A stretch of 64,000 bases of DNA from Larus michahellis (lineage: Eukaryota > Chordata > Aves > Charadriiformes > Laridae): the NCBI RefSeq assembly GCF_964199755.1, contig NC_133903.1, positions 1,245,001 through 1,309,000 of the forward strand. Reading direction: 5' to 3'. Made by a program: the position numbers and the translations under genes. The notes beneath the pieces were generated by a model. That model was not told the origin of the DNA and made no database searches. It worked only from the letters and a program-made list of their open reading frames with translations. This document shows, piece by piece, positions 37,311 to 51,003 of the stretch. The number at the start of each line of letters is the position of its first letter. Positions within the stretch are counted from its first letter, which is position 1.

Positions 37311-40300
37311 GATCTGCGTAGGGGCTTCCTCAGGGTGGCTGCCATGTCCCTTGCCTATCTTTGTGCTTACGTACAAGGACTCTGCAGCGAGGGACTCCAA
37401 CACTCTTTCGGTGGCTGCCATTTTAGCATGAGCTTGTGAAGGTGAACTGCCGTAAGTGTGCCGTTTGGTCACAGAGGGGACATCGGGTTAGATAACAGCT
37501 CACAATGGTTCGTTTTCTACAGCCAGTCTTTGAGAAAATGGACTGAAATGCACTGATTATAACAGGAGATGTTTGATCGTCAGTCCAGAATAGACAGAGC
37601 CTGCCGGAGATGGCTCTCCTCATCTCGGTTCCTCTTTACTGTTTCCTTGCCCAGGACTTTTAACAACTTGCATTGGAGGGAGCCTGGTTTTTTTCAGGTC
37701 ACATGTGTCCAGCTTCAGGTAATTTAATCTCTGAAATACTGATTAGTTTTGTCTTTTGTAGACGGTGGAGTTGAACCAACAAATGCAGCAAGACTTTTGT
37801 AAGTAATAAAGAATGCAGTTCCGATTTAAGCACTGGTCTGTGAGACAGCGATGCCTCAGAGTGGGACAGCATCTCCCCTTAAAATATAAGGTGTATCTGG
37901 GAAAAATGCTCTATTGTCCTAGAAATTACATACTTGCTGCAAGCTCCTTCAAAATCTGTCATATTTAAATAAGAAAGGATGGTAGAGCTTGATTATTATT
38001 ATTATTTTTTTATTTTTTTAAATGTAAACTTTGACCATTGTTTTTTCACTGGGTTGAAAAGAGGCCAAATTCCTCTGTTACCGTCAGAGCTGTGTGGTCC
38101 CATCTGCATAAGCAAATTGAAGAAATAGGTCAGTTTTACTTTTCTGCTACGGTACAGACAGTTTAGATTTCAGAAGGCTGCCGACAGCTCTGCCGTAACA
38201 TGAAGCCGCGCGCTCGCCCCAGGGCTGGACAGGACACGACGTGCCCATGCGAACCACTGCTGGGGCAGGGATGTGGGGACAGCCCGCCCAGAGCACGGCT
38301 GGTGTCCTTGGCATCCCTTTGTGCCTGCCGCTCCTTTCCCTGGGAGCTGGAAATAGAGGTAACGAGTGACACCCGCTTTCCAGTGTTCCAGTGTCTTCTG
38401 TGCTCTGGGTGATCGATGTCTTATGAGCCCATCTCTGCGGGTGCTCCGAGGAGGTTACTGTAACGTGCCTTGGGCTTTTACAGTAAAAGCACTGCTGGTG
38501 TGTTTAAGAATCTGTGTTTACCCTCTCTAAATAGCGATGTCTGCTATACTGAATGCTCCTTTTATTCCAGCAGTTCCTTTCGAGAAGATAACAAGAATAT
38601 CTTCCAGCTCCTTGACCATTTCGTAAGTCATGACTCACAGGCCAGGACTGACTACTGTAACGTGAGCAGTGCAATGTAATACCCTCAGCTGTCAGTTGGT
38701 TCGGAAAGAAGTTCAAATAAGGCTGCTAGCATGATGAGAGAGTTGATAATGTTAACAGTGAACTGTGTGCTGCGTGAGAGGTTGGTGTGAGGATCTCAAA
38801 TTGCAGGAGCAGCATGAAGTACTTAATTTCCATTCTTCCGTACGTCTGTTAGGGAATCTCTGAATTCTTGTGAATGGTGTTCACACTGTGGCCTGGGACT
38901 TCACTACGACTTTTAAAAAAAAGAATTTAAAAATTGCCCAGTGGAACCAAAGAATTATCATACAACATTATACACAGGCAGAGTTGGTATTTTTTTTCTT
39001 TGGTGTTTGAACCATGACCGTACCATTAAAGACAAACTTAATTCATCATCTTTTTCTACTTGAAGGAATTAGCCATGCCGGTTTTGTATTCTAATTCCAG
39101 TTCTTTCCTTATTTTCAATCTGCTGGGGTTTTGACGTGCACAACACATCAAAGAATCGAGTTGATGGGATTTCTGTCACTTTTCTAACATAATGCATTGT
39201 ATGAAATAACTTAATCTGTTTCTGCATTGTATATAATTTGTTGTAAAACATCATTGTCGTCCTGCCATAGCAAATGCTGACTCTTAGTGCTGTTACGGTG
39301 TTGCACGTTAGTATGGGAGCTCGTCGGGGCAGGGGAGGAAGGAGGAGCAGCCAAGGCTGTGGGCAGCGGTATGGTGGGCAAAGCCCGCTAGCGCGAGAGC
39401 TGCTCTTCTCGGTCTCCTTGTGGTTTTCTGTAGCCCGCTTGTGTGCGGGCACTGACGAACCAGGAAGGCTTGTGAGTCTTTGCGGATTCTTCTCTAGAGC
39501 CTTGCCTAAGGATTTTTTCCAAGCCCTTTCATTCTATTCCCATGAGAATGAGGTGATCCACAAGATGCATACTGATCTTTAAAGCCTAATAGGTGAATTT
39601 TCATTTCTGGCAAAACCTTCTTAACTCGGATGCAGGTAAGCTCATCTTCCTTTTATTTTTCTCTTAAAAGCAGCAGGGGAGTAACTGGAGATGCCAACAG
39701 CCTAGCGGTGAGAGCAGTGCGGGGCAGCCGCGTTCCGCAGTCGCCTGCGCTCAGGTTCCCTTTGCAGCTCTGTCGCTTGCCCTCTGGGTGCGTGGGAGCA
39801 GAGTGTACAGCAGGGATGGGGCTTGGGTGGGCAGAACTTGTGCGGTCGTATCGATCGGTAATTTCATTAGTTCTGTAGATAGAAACACTGATGGCTTTGC
39901 TGAGAATCCATTTCACTTTCTGTGGCTGATACCATAATGGATTTGGGGGAAAGACTCATGGAAATGGGAAGTAATTAGTAGTATCGACAGAGATGCCAAC
40001 CTTCGCTATTTTTTTTGGATTCTCCTGTTGACTCTGACTTGCTGTCCAGGCTAACCCCTGAGTAGGGGTCTGCTTTTTCTCACCGTTTTCTTGTTGCTGC
40101 AGGCAGGCTGCAGGAATCTGCCTTCTCTGCTGAAGGCAGGGGACATGAAGCCACACGAATATCTTTGTGTGCTCACCGTGTTTAAAACGGGTGCACTGGC
40201 TTATGTGATTTCACCCCAGAAATGTATTTTCTGTCCTCCTGTGTGCAGCCCAAGCTGCAGAGGGGTCCGTGTGTCCTCACAAGTGAAGTGGTGGTGCAAG

Positions 40301-43300
40301 TGCTGGAGGCTCCGGCTCGTTTGCTCTGTCCTTTGCTTACTGGGAAGCTTGAAGTGTGCACGAGCAGAGACCCGTCTCTTGCAAATAACAAAGTGATCTT
40401 CCCCTTTTTATGTATTTATTTATATAGATAACACAGATGTTTAATTATAAGCGGTCTGGGTTGGGGGTAAACTGAACCAATAGGACCAAGGATCTCTGTG
40501 GGATAAACTGGCATTACTTCGTGCTGGAACTGCTCTGGTTTAAATCTTCTGAGATTCTGGTCGTTTCTCTCTCTGCCGTCACTCTTGCATGCTCCAGTCC
40601 TGGGCTACGGTTGAAGGCCTCAGGTCCAGCTTAAAGTTTGCTGAATGATGCTTCTGGAGGCTTGTTCGGGCAACTCCAGAGGCTTTGCTCTGGTTGGGCT
40701 CTTTCCTGACATAAGCCACAGCTTATTCTGCTACTTAAGGTATCTCGTCTGTAAAATATGAAGGAAATAAAAATTGTATTGCAACATGTTTATTGTGAAA
40801 ACATGTCTAATCCCACTACACTGCTAGGGAAAAGGATTTCTATGGATCCTGAGTGGGGAAAGGGACTATTTGTGTGTGTTAATTTGCTGTGTGAAGACAC
40901 ACTCTTCAGGAATTTTTTTTTTTTTTTTGGAAGACCAGAATTGTGTTTCTTACTTTTATTTCTAAGATGATGAATAAAACACGGAAGTACGATCTGTGAT
41001 GACCTGTTCCCAAGCCAGAGCTATGCCAGTTGATGCTTAAAGGGGTGATGAGACAGGGTTTTTCGGAGGAGAAGGACCATTGTGTGCAGAAGGGCTGTGC
41101 GCTGCACAAGCAGCTGAGGCCGAGAGCGCAGCCGGCGCTCTACCTCTGCCACGACACGGGACAGCCGAGAAATGAAAATAGATCCTTAGGTCTCATTTTC
41201 TTGAACCTTTTCTGGAAATATCTAATCCACAGGTGTGAGGAGCATATTGATGTTACAACACAAGTTAGTGCTTCAGCTTTAGAAAAATAACTTTTTTTGA
41301 TTATTGATGTTAAAGCCAGCTGCCTCTAAGTTTGTGTATCTGCTATAGGAGATCACTGTTGCAAAAAATCTGCCAATTTATCTTCCCTAAGGTAACGCCC
41401 TGAACAAGTAGCTTCCTAGCCAGGGCAGAAAACCACTGGGATCTTCCAGAGTTTTCTCTGACTAACTCTAGGCTTTAAAGGACCTCAGAAAGGGACATAT
41501 TCTCCGTTGCTGTGCTTTGCTTGATGAGCTCGAATAGTTAGTGTATAATGTACCTGCTTTGCTAATTATAGTCAAACTGGAATACTTCAGCAGGCCCGTA
41601 AATAAGAGACAGATAAGAGACAAACCACCTTTGTAATGACCTCTACTCAGTGGTGAGTAGGAGGAGATGGATGTACATCCGAGCCTAGTATCGGAGTGCG
41701 GCTGCATTGATCCGGGGCTCCAGCGACGCTGTGAGCACTCTGATTTGGCTGCTTGCTGTTCCTTGGTATTGTGAGCAAACAGCTTTTTAAGGAGGCGTTT
41801 TCTGAGCCTTTGAACCTGCAGCACAACATATTGTTTTTTCCTCTTTACCCATCCATTTGTACGCATGTGCGTATATAAAGATATGCAGAGCTCCTTACTA
41901 GTTACCTGCCGTATACATACACTATAAGCACATTTACTTTTAAAATAGTTTTTTCATTGTTTCTGATGTCACTGGGATTGACTACTACTTTTTATTATGA
42001 ATGGACCTGCAGGTATGTGTGCTGGCTCCCACTGACTTCAAAGGAATTTAGCGCAAATGGAGGAAACGTTCTGGACCAATCCCTCGTTAAGCTCAGTGAT
42101 CCTCCCAGCAGGCCAAACCAAGATGAAATGAAGCATCCGTACTTTCGGATGAATGACTTTGCATTTTGGGTCTCTCTAGAACCTGTACTAAATTCTCTGA
42201 ATTTAAGTGGCTAAAACCAATGTCCAAAATTTATTTTTTCTGCATAAAATAAAAAGCAACGTGTGCTGGAATTTAAAAGTGGGAATGGTGACTTAAATTG
42301 CTATTAATTATTTTTATTCTCGGTGAATTGCAAAATCCCTGACTTGATCTCCTGACAGACCGCTTCTTGCTTCTCTCCCACACGTGCCAACTTGGGTAGG
42401 AAGAAAACCATTTCAGATCCTAATCAGAGCGCTACGCCAGGAATTTTCAGAAGGGCCTTTTCTTCTGACTGGTTGGGTTGAGAGAAAGGAACAGGACTCA
42501 CCTCTGAACCTCCAGAATCTTGTCATGGATCAAAGCAGAGCGGCCCTTAGGCTGCTCAGATCCTGCAGAGCTCGTGGCTTCTTCCTGCCCACGTTGCGTT
42601 CAGAGACTGTAATCCTCTGTCCGTGAAGCCCTAGTGAGGGTTTTAAAGGCATATTAAGACTTCCATGTCCAGAGGCAGAACACTTTTCATTTAATAATTT
42701 TACAAATTGGATGAATAAAGATATCCCTTTTTGTCTTCCCTCTCCCGCTTCTGTTTGCGTGGAAAAACCTTTCCTCCATGCTTAACCCTGATCAACAGCA
42801 GGATGGAAAGCCCTCGGCAAGTGGACTGATGGTGTGAAGGCCAGTGACTTTCTGGTGGGGTCTGCCTGAGCGAGCAGTGATGGGCAGCAGTTTGGGTGAG
42901 GAAAAGCCTGCTTAAGCTGCATTGATCTCTCTACTAGGTATCCTACCAGACTGCTCTTCAAAAACATCTCTTCAGTGCGGGAGGGGTTTTCTTAATGACA
43001 TCTCTCTAGCAGATCGCCTCGTGCTCTCACAAGAGGCCGTACTGACTGCAAGCTGGGGATCGTCATCTTGCTCAAGTGGTTTTCCGGAATTATCTTGTGT
43101 AGAGTGTGTAGGAGACATGGATGTCTTCGTCACTGAACAGACCCCTCCTTCTGCTTAAACTCTTCTGGTTACTTTGAAATAACGTAGGTCAGAAAGGCTA
43201 AATGCATCCCGGAATGCCACTCTGGCGGGTGGCAGGCTGGGAAAATAGGCAGTTCTGGCTTTGCTTCTGTGGAGCGCGGTTGCGACTGGAGGCCTCAAAG

Positions 43301-43489
43301 TGGAGTATCGGCACACATATAACACCACGTATAAAGGCTGAATTAGAGCAGCTACACAGCCTCCTCAGACTGCCGCCTGCTTTGCCATCTGGAGGAACCC
43401 TCCCTGCTCCTCCTACCCATTTACTGTAGCGGCAGCCCGGGGAAATTAGAGCTGTGGCTCAGTCCTGTGGCGACTCCCCAAAACTATCT

Positions 43490-44165
43490 GTAAACATCAA
43501 TGCAGAGACCTAATTTGACTTATGGGTGATGATTCATCTTAATGGACATCGTTACTGAAGTCAAACAGATGCCATGGTGCTCAGTTTCAACCTATGGTCG
43601 CTGCAGGCAGAAGAAGCAAGCTTGCTTTGCCGTGTTTTGTCATGAACGGGGGCTTAATAGCCTGTGCTCTGGTTTCTCTGAATGGCTCCTGTGCTCAGGA
43701 TTGTGAAGCAGAGAGGAGGCAAGTGTGTGCTGCCGCCAGGCTCGTCTGGACTTTGTAACGAAGAGTGGTGGAAGTGCCGTGCGGGAGCTGGGGTAACACA
43801 GCGTTAGGCCGCGAGCTCGAGGTGGCTTCTGGGAGGGAGCCCTTGGAGGCTTCGCGGGCCAGCGCGGTGCTCAGCAGCGATGCCAAGCTCTGCCAGTAGC
43901 AGAGACAGAAGTAGTATACTGCTCGTGAGACTGGCACTACCGATTATCTCGCAGAGCTGTAAAAGGGTAATAATTCACGGGGTGTGGGTTTGGTTAAGTA
44001 GGAGAGCCTCCCAAGACTGGGGCGCTGCCTCCGACGGAGTAATGACTTCTGTTGTCGTTACAATGACCTTAATTGCAAGCAGTGACATTAAATGCCGACC
44101 AGACGATCCTTCTTCAAGGGGATTCAGAAGCAGGGAGGGAAATGTCCGTAAGCATTTTTCTAGGA
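43490..44165. promoter_or_regulatory. Candidate regulatory block, two parts
   Basis: The left part (43490-43600) has AACATCAATG, GACTTATGGGTGATG and CATCTTAATGG. The right part (43940-44165) has GATTATCTC, GGTAATAATTCACG and GACCTTAATTGC followed by GACATTAAATGC. A CpG-richer stretch (43800-43880) lies between. No convincing exon is seen. Confidence 0.22.
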
Positions 44166-44488
44166 ACAAAGGGCACACTTTCAGTTCTGCTCCCAGTGGC
44201 CACACCTAGTGATTACCCTGAGGATCCTTGTCTGTCAAAAACATGCCACTCATCACTGATCTCATTTAGGCTTTAATAAAGCATACGACCCAAAGTCTTT
44301 CAGTTCAGTTATGCAGATGCAGTGCCCTATGCATTTAATTAGGGAGCTGAAAAGCCACTAGCATTTAATTCTCAAACCTCCCTTGTCCCCTCTCCCCTCT
44401 CCCAGCCTTCCCTCTGATGCTGGAACTGTAGGTGCGTTGTCGGGGATGCAGCCAGCGGTGATCGGCAAAGGGCTAAGATGGGTGGCCT

Positions 44489-44530
44489 GTGTGTGTGTAT
44501 ATCAATACGTACATACATATATATATAAAA
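44489..44530. repeat. Compound (GT)n/(AT)n simple repeat
   Basis: TGTGTGTGTATAT then TACGTACATACATATATATATA. A short, interrupted dinucleotide repeat. Confidence 0.85.
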
Positions 44531-44813
44531 AACCAAAAAGCAGCAAAGGAGGCGGAGCTAATGAGGTTCAGCCTCCTCTGTGGGTGAGCCGTGGCTGGGA
44601 TTTGACAGTGGCACAGGAGAGTCGTGGAGTACTTGAAGTGTAAAATCCTGGAGGGAGATTTTAGCAAAGGATTCCGTTTTGGTTTTTTCCCAGGTCCAGA
44701 ATCCCACCTTTTTCATTGTGTAAGAAAAGATTGTTTTAAATTAAAGCACAATTTGTTTAAACTTGAATCTGTAAGATTCTTGGCGAGAATCAGTACCCAG
44801 CACATTAGTCAAA

Positions 44814-44859
44814 GTGATGGAGGCTAGAAAGGACTGTGATGGAGGCTAGAAAGGACTGT
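44814..44859 (+). repeat. 22-base perfect tandem duplication
   Basis: Two exact head-to-tail copies of a 22-base unit (GTGATGGAGGCTAGAAAGGA plus CT) at 44814-44835 and 44836-44857, with two more matching bases after. No mismatches between copies point to a recent duplication. Confidence 0.92.
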
Positions 44860-45017
44860 TTTGTCGTGAGAAAAGGAAAATATGTGATTCTTTTTCAAAA
44901 GATTATCAGCAGTAAAAACTTCGGGAGCCACCAGGCAGGCGGAGTTTTGGACTATACTTTTTTTCCATATCTCCTGAGAAGATAAAATTATATGCATTAA
45001 GACTGCTATAATAATCC

Positions 45018-45032
45018 TTTTTTTTTTTTTTT
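45018..45032. repeat. T15 homopolymer
   Basis: Fifteen consecutive T. Confidence 0.9.
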
Positions 45033-45267
45033 ACCACTGGAAAATTGTTCCCTGCAGTTTTTCTCTAATGCTTTTTCCAGTCCAGTTTCAAATGGCCCAA
45101 CTGATAGGTTTCCAAGACTGAGTTAATGCCTAAATTGTAGGTATTAAATCTCTCCTTGAACTTCTGACTGAGCAGCAGAATTGAGTCACAATTGTCATAT
45201 ATTAAAAAGTAAAGCCCAGATTTCCTTTGCAATTTGCATCTCCAGAATTCCTGTTCTGCCTTCACTT

Positions 45268-45292
45268 CCCCCCCCCCGCCCTTTTTTTTTTT
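45268..45292. repeat. C-run to T-run polypyrimidine tract
   Basis: Ten C, one G, three C, then eleven T. Same C-then-T arrangement as the tract at 54836. Confidence 0.9.
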
Positions 45293-48200
45293 AATGAGGG
45301 GCTGCAATTACTAATGGGCTTTGTATCGAGTTAATTATATTTTCATCAAAAACTTTGCCTAAAACTTCAATCCCACTGCCCAAACTCCGACAGAATCGGT
45401 GGCTGCAGATGGGCAGGAGGCGCGTGGGGCAGCTGGTGAGAGCAGCAGCAGCAACAAGCTGGCAAACATGAAGCAACTTGGTCGTCACTGCTCAGGTCTC
45501 CCATCTAATGAGCTGCTCACGTGGGGTTTGTCCTGAACGATGGGGCTGCTGAAACATTCGCGTTTGGTGGGGTTTTGTTTTGTTTTTTTTAATGGAATTT
45601 CTCCTTTTAGTGGAGGTCTAGATTTCTGAGCAGAGTTGTGTGCAAGTGCAACTGGGCAGCTTCGGAATTGGCCTTTTAGCTATTGCTGAGGTGCTGGAAA
45701 AGCTTTTCTCTTTATCTCTGGTTCTTCCCATAAGGCAGATTGTGAAGCGGTGCTACATGGGGGGAAAATGTCTGTGTGATGCAAGGAATGTTGAAAAGGG
45801 CGAACACTCACAAGATAAGCTAATACGCAAACTCCAGCCATGCCAAATATAAAATCCCCTGTTTTCTTTTTTAAAGCCTAAAACAACAGAGAGGCTACAT
45901 TCAGCAGAAAAATAATAGTACTGTCTCCCAGGAGACACAGAGTTGTGACAGCTAAAATGAGCACAATTTCATTCCCATGACGTGACTGGCACTTCTGAGG
46001 TACAGTTCCTCTCTGCCACCGGATGATCAAAATATGATAAAGTACATGGTCAAAGCCAGTAAATCTTACTGCCTTTCATCTGGATGATGATCCTTGCTAG
46101 TAGAAATGAAAAAGAGAGAAGGCAGGAGATGTTCCGCTCTGCCTGAAAGTGCTCAAAGACTTCTTGCCCTCCTGAGAGCCTCGTCTCCTGCGGCTGCTGT
46201 TACTGCGCTGACTTTCATAGCAGGGTTTGGAACTGGTCCAGAGCTTCTTCCCATTATGGGAGGCTTTCTGTCAACTCGAGATCGCTGCTTGTTGCCAGCC
46301 ACTGCAATAAAATGAATCATAGTCCGTAGGTGTGGAAAACCCGCTGTATTCTTGGATTTCTCTTTCAATTATTTAATTGTATGGTTTTAATGATCTCACA
46401 CACAAGAACTTCTGACACTTGCAACCTAGATTTTAGAAAATCACATAGCAGCTGAACGTTAGAGGCTTTAATATTTTGTATTTGTCATAATGGGATCTTT
46501 CTCCTGCAGTTAGAATGTATTTTTGATTCAGTATCATATGTGTGTGTAATGTAGGAATTACTATTTCCACTTGAAATAGTGAAGTGTTCTTCAAGGTGGG
46601 CCCATTTTAATATAAAACACAAAGTCCAAAGTGATGAAATCTTTATTTTAAACTTTGGCATTACTTGTTTGAAAGCACATAATTCTCAGAGATGGTATTT
46701 CCACTTTCAGTAATAAGACCATGTCATTTTGGACCATAAAGATACGGGAAGTAAGTTGCTTTGTTTGAGACGCAGCTACAGAACCCCGCATGGGCACGGA
46801 CACAATAGAGGAAGCATGAAATTATCTCCACAGCCGTGGCCAGCATTGGAAGGACAGAGCTGGATAAACCCCCCTCTTCTGAAGAGTGATGCACCTGGAG
46901 AGGCGCTTGTTCAGAAACTCCTCGGAGATCCTCTGTTCACAAAGCAAAAACTGCATCAGTCTCTGCTTGGGAGAGAGCTGGAGAACCTTCCCTGCAATTA
47001 GACAGACCATAGTTCCAGGCAGCTGCAAAAGTAGAAATTTAATAACAATTTAGTTATCAATTTTTGGGGGAGGAAAGATAGCATGAATGTTTCAATCAAA
47101 TAAGTGTTCCTCATCTAAGAGGGTCAAAGGGACTTGTAAAACACAGGGCGTGTGGAAGAGGAGAACTCCAGCCTGGAGGTCATTGTATGCGCCAGGACAG
47201 CGCGTGAGGAGAGACAGAGGACACTGCCGTACTTAATTAGAGTGAAGATGCCAAAAACCATTCAGAAAAGACAAAGGAAAACCAAGGGCATGATCACAAC
47301 TTTCTGGATAGCATCAGAAGCGTAGTAAGGAGGCAGATACCAGGATGGAAAATCACCCCAGGTATCAATCTCTAGTTTTCAGTTCTCTCAATCTGTGGAC
47401 CTCCCAGTATTTTCAGGGAGGGTGCAGACCAAATTCAAACTGACCGGAGAATTGCTTTTATTAATGATCCATTCTGGAGCACGCTAGAAGTAATTTGCAG
47501 ATACCCAGTGCCCGGCAGACTTGACGCTGCTGTGAGCTCTGGGGTGGAAGAGCTATCAGAATCGGAGAGAACAGAGACTGAAGTGCAGGAAGCTAGAGGT
47601 ACTTGTCCTCTTCAAAGGACGGCAGACCTCTCCAGTTGTCCTTGCCCCTCAAGGACAGAGAAGACGATCAGTTGGAGAATGGATGCCCTTTTACAGCTGC
47701 CGCACCTGGTTAGCCTCTGCTGTACGAGGGCCGGAGCAGTAACAGTGAGCAAAAGGCCGGGGATCAAAGAGATTGTGACATCGTTCTCCATGTCTCATCA
47801 AGCAATGTACTAGGGGGCTAGGTTTATGACATTGCTCTACACTCGAACCTTCCCAAATTTCAGGGTTGGTAGGATGGAGCAGAGAGGATGAGATACTGAT
47901 CCCTGACGCTTCTGAAGTAATTCTGTGGAAGGGAACGGATCTGCCGGCAGGACCAGGCTGCAGCTGCGTGAGGGGCTCTGGAAACAAGCATCGCGTGTGG
48001 GGCAGTCGCTGTGAGCAGGATTATTGTATCCGAAAGCAGCCCCGCAAATCTGCCTCTGGAAAGACAGGCTCCGAAGTGAGATCAGAACTGGGGCCGCATG
48101 TTTGGAAATGCATTGGTATTCTGTGCTTCATGGATAATCTGTACCCATTGGCATATCGAAGAAAGTAAGGTGTGTGCTCTATTTTTGCTTTGAAAACAGT

Positions 48201-50964
48201 CTAAATAGAGGAAAATATTCCAGAAGCAAACCGAAAAAGCTCATGCTGCATTATGCTGAGTTTCCCCCTGACTTGATTGCCTTTATTCTGCTGCAGCTAC
48301 AGAAAACTCATTTAAACTATGAAAGTTCTTTGGCATGGATTCTTTATATTGATGAAACAGAGCTGACTTTCTCTGGAGAGCCAGAATGTTATTAAAGCAC
48401 TTAACCTAGCACTGCTGTGGCTATCAATTATACCCTTCATTTACACTATACAAGGCTGACGGCTTATTTGAAGTTCAAGAGGTTTTTTTAATGAGATGTT
48501 AATTGAGTACACCTGCAGTTGGCTAAAATTTTCATGGACAATTAAGTGTGATCTTTTCCCTTCCTAAATTCTTTGGTTTTCCTAGGTTCCTACGCTGTAT
48601 GTCAGTAAATGTGTTCAGTGTAGAAGTATGGACTCTTAATATACACCAACTAGAAGAATAATCGATGCTTGTGATTTATGACTAGTGCTTTAAGCTTATT
48701 GTCTAAGTCACCATGACTTTTCTGTTTACATGAACCAGAAGGCTAAAGCTCTGTGCCTCGTAATTTGATTAAGCTGGAAACCATTTGTGCTCGAGCAACC
48801 AAATTGCCTTGCGAGTAAAGATCCCGATCTTGGAAAGCCACCTTTGTCCCTCAGCATCCTGGAGTAACTTCTGTGTTCTTTTCCACTTCCTTCCATGGGG
48901 ACTTTGGTAACAGAGTCCTCTCCAGATAAGTGGAGAAAGTCAGGTCATACTATGGGTATGTAACTTCTCCCGCGAGGCGAACCCAAGTACAACCCAGCTT
49001 GTGTTCGGGATGCTGCTGGTGGTGGTTGCCTGGTGGATCTGAGCGGCAGTCTGCAGAGGTACTAGGGTGGAACAGAACTGTCAAAATGTAAAACACTTTA
49101 GCCGCTATTCTTCTAGTGCTGTTTGCAACTTTGTTAAACCTACAGAAACTTATCAAAACAGGAGATAAAAATAGAATTTGTTGTGCCCTGGCTTGTGTCA
49201 TAGGTTTAGAGCATAAACTCTTGGTTCCAGCTCTCCTGGATAAGTTTATGACAGTGCCATGGCCTCATGTCTCAGCAAACAGCAGAGTTCTTGTACAAAT
49301 AAAAAAATCCTTCAGTCTATGTGAAATTTTTGTTTCTCAACTTCCGCTGAGATACTGCAGTTCGGCGTATCTGAAGGTCAACATCATTGGACTTTTTGAC
49401 TTGAAGTGGCAAATATTCAGAGGAGAAACATGTCACAATGGGAAAACAATAAACATTTCAGACATTAAACACTGTAGTAGTCTGGTAAGGACCTTTCCTC
49501 AGCTTGAAGAAGGCTGAACTCGTATAATTTCCCTCTGCGGGTCGATGTCTTGGCCATCATCCTGTGGGGTAGGTGAAGTGAGGAGGAGAGAGGGACACTG
49601 ACGCAGCTCTCTTCCCAAACGATACTGTCCTCCTTTGTCTAAGGCCGTGGAGTGTTCGCTGAGCTGGAAAGCAGAGGGCAGGCAGTTTCTCGTGAGGCGC
49701 TCAGGCTGCGCGGCTGGGAGATGGGGCAGTTTGTGGTGGTGAATCCTCTCCTCTCTGGTGCCAAGGTCCAGGTGGCCTCAGCGAAATAGGGATATCCATC
49801 TGCTTCCCAGGTTGGTGCTGTGGCTACCGGGAACTGGGTGGCACAGGGCGGAGGGCACTGCTGGTTCTCTTTGTCGGCTCTTTAGTTACATTCAGATTTT
49901 TCTGTTAAGTAAGAAAATTTTTTAGCCACGCAAACCTGAATATTGTGTTTGATGTTTGATCTGGATGGCAACTGAAATTTCGATAATTTGTGGAGTCCTG
50001 TTTTCTGTATTGTTAACTCTGGTGAATGAGTGTGAAAACTTGAGTGTCGAAAAAGGGAGGAAAAAAAAATAATCTGATCACGGATATTGTACTACTTTAT
50101 CTTTTGCTTTAAGCAAGTAATTTTTGACCTGTGATCTATTCTGGGTTTTCTCTGTTGCTTCTAAGGGGTTCAGGAAAAGCAAGTTAATATGCAGCATCTA
50201 CAGATGGGAATGTTCCACACTCTCACTGGAATGTTTTTTAGGGTCCATAAATCAAAAGATTGAAAATGCCTCCTCTAAACATACTAAGCATACAGCAATT
50301 TCCCGCAACAAAAGACTAAAGTGATTTGTTACAATGCGAACTAATTTTAGCACCAAGTTCTCCGGTGTGTTTGCTGCAGGCTCCTTGTGTGCCCAGAGCG
50401 GGAATGCAGACCCAGCTCCCAGCAGAGCCTGTGGACTTTCATTCCCCAGGCTCCGGAGCCACGGAGCGTAACTGGGTCGGGATTCAGTTGGTGTCGCTCT
50501 GCCGTGGTGCCTGTGCCAGAAAGCCCAGAGTCTGCCAGGAGAGAGCATTTCAAGCTCTGGCAGGAATTACTCACTGATAAATTGAAGGACGGCTTTGAAA
50601 AGTCTCCAAAGAGGCAGGTGTTCAACCTAAAACATTGGCACTGTTTTCACCTGAATGACTGCTTAACCTGAAGTCTTATCAATATACAAACATGGGGCTG
50701 AATTCTGCTCTGGTGCGACAAGGTGACTGTATTACAATGACCCTGATGTCTATGAGTAGACGCCAGGATAAATAAAGAGAATGATTTTTTTTTTTTTCTG
50801 TTTCTCTAGAGTGGACTAATTGCCTGTCTGCTGATGAGAAAAGTGCACTTAAATTAATTAAAGAATGTTTAACAAATTCTACAAAGCTGCATGAAAGTTC
50901 AAAATCACATAGAAAAATCTACCAAACATATTCAAGAGGATTTTTTGAGAAGGGGCACCTAAAT

Positions 50965-51003
50965 GGGGGGAAAAAAAACCCAAAACCCAAACCAAACCCC
51001 ACC
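50965..51003. repeat. G6A8 tract followed by C/A-rich repeats
   Basis: GGGGGGAAAAAAAACCC then irregular AAAACCC/AAACC units. On the minus strand this gives four G-runs (4, 2, 3 and 3 G) separated by T-runs, a possible two-layer G-quadruplex. Confidence 0.7.

Larger units (their letters stand above)
31110..43489. other. Unique non-coding sequence
   Basis: Includes GC-richer patches at 31740-32220 and 38200-38300 and an (ATT)n-like run near 37993. Nothing beyond the separately listed items can be supported. Confidence 0.5.

Noticed and set aside
36922..37439. Five overlapping long frames on both strands
   Set aside because: Same stop-depletion effect inside the CpG-rich patch at 37.0-37.3 kb.
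44930..44945. CTCF-like CCACCAGGCAGGCGG
   Set aside because: Two extra bases disrupt the core spacing compared with the CTCF consensus.
49116..49517. 133-codon plus-strand frame
   Set aside because: No recognisable domain; probably chance.
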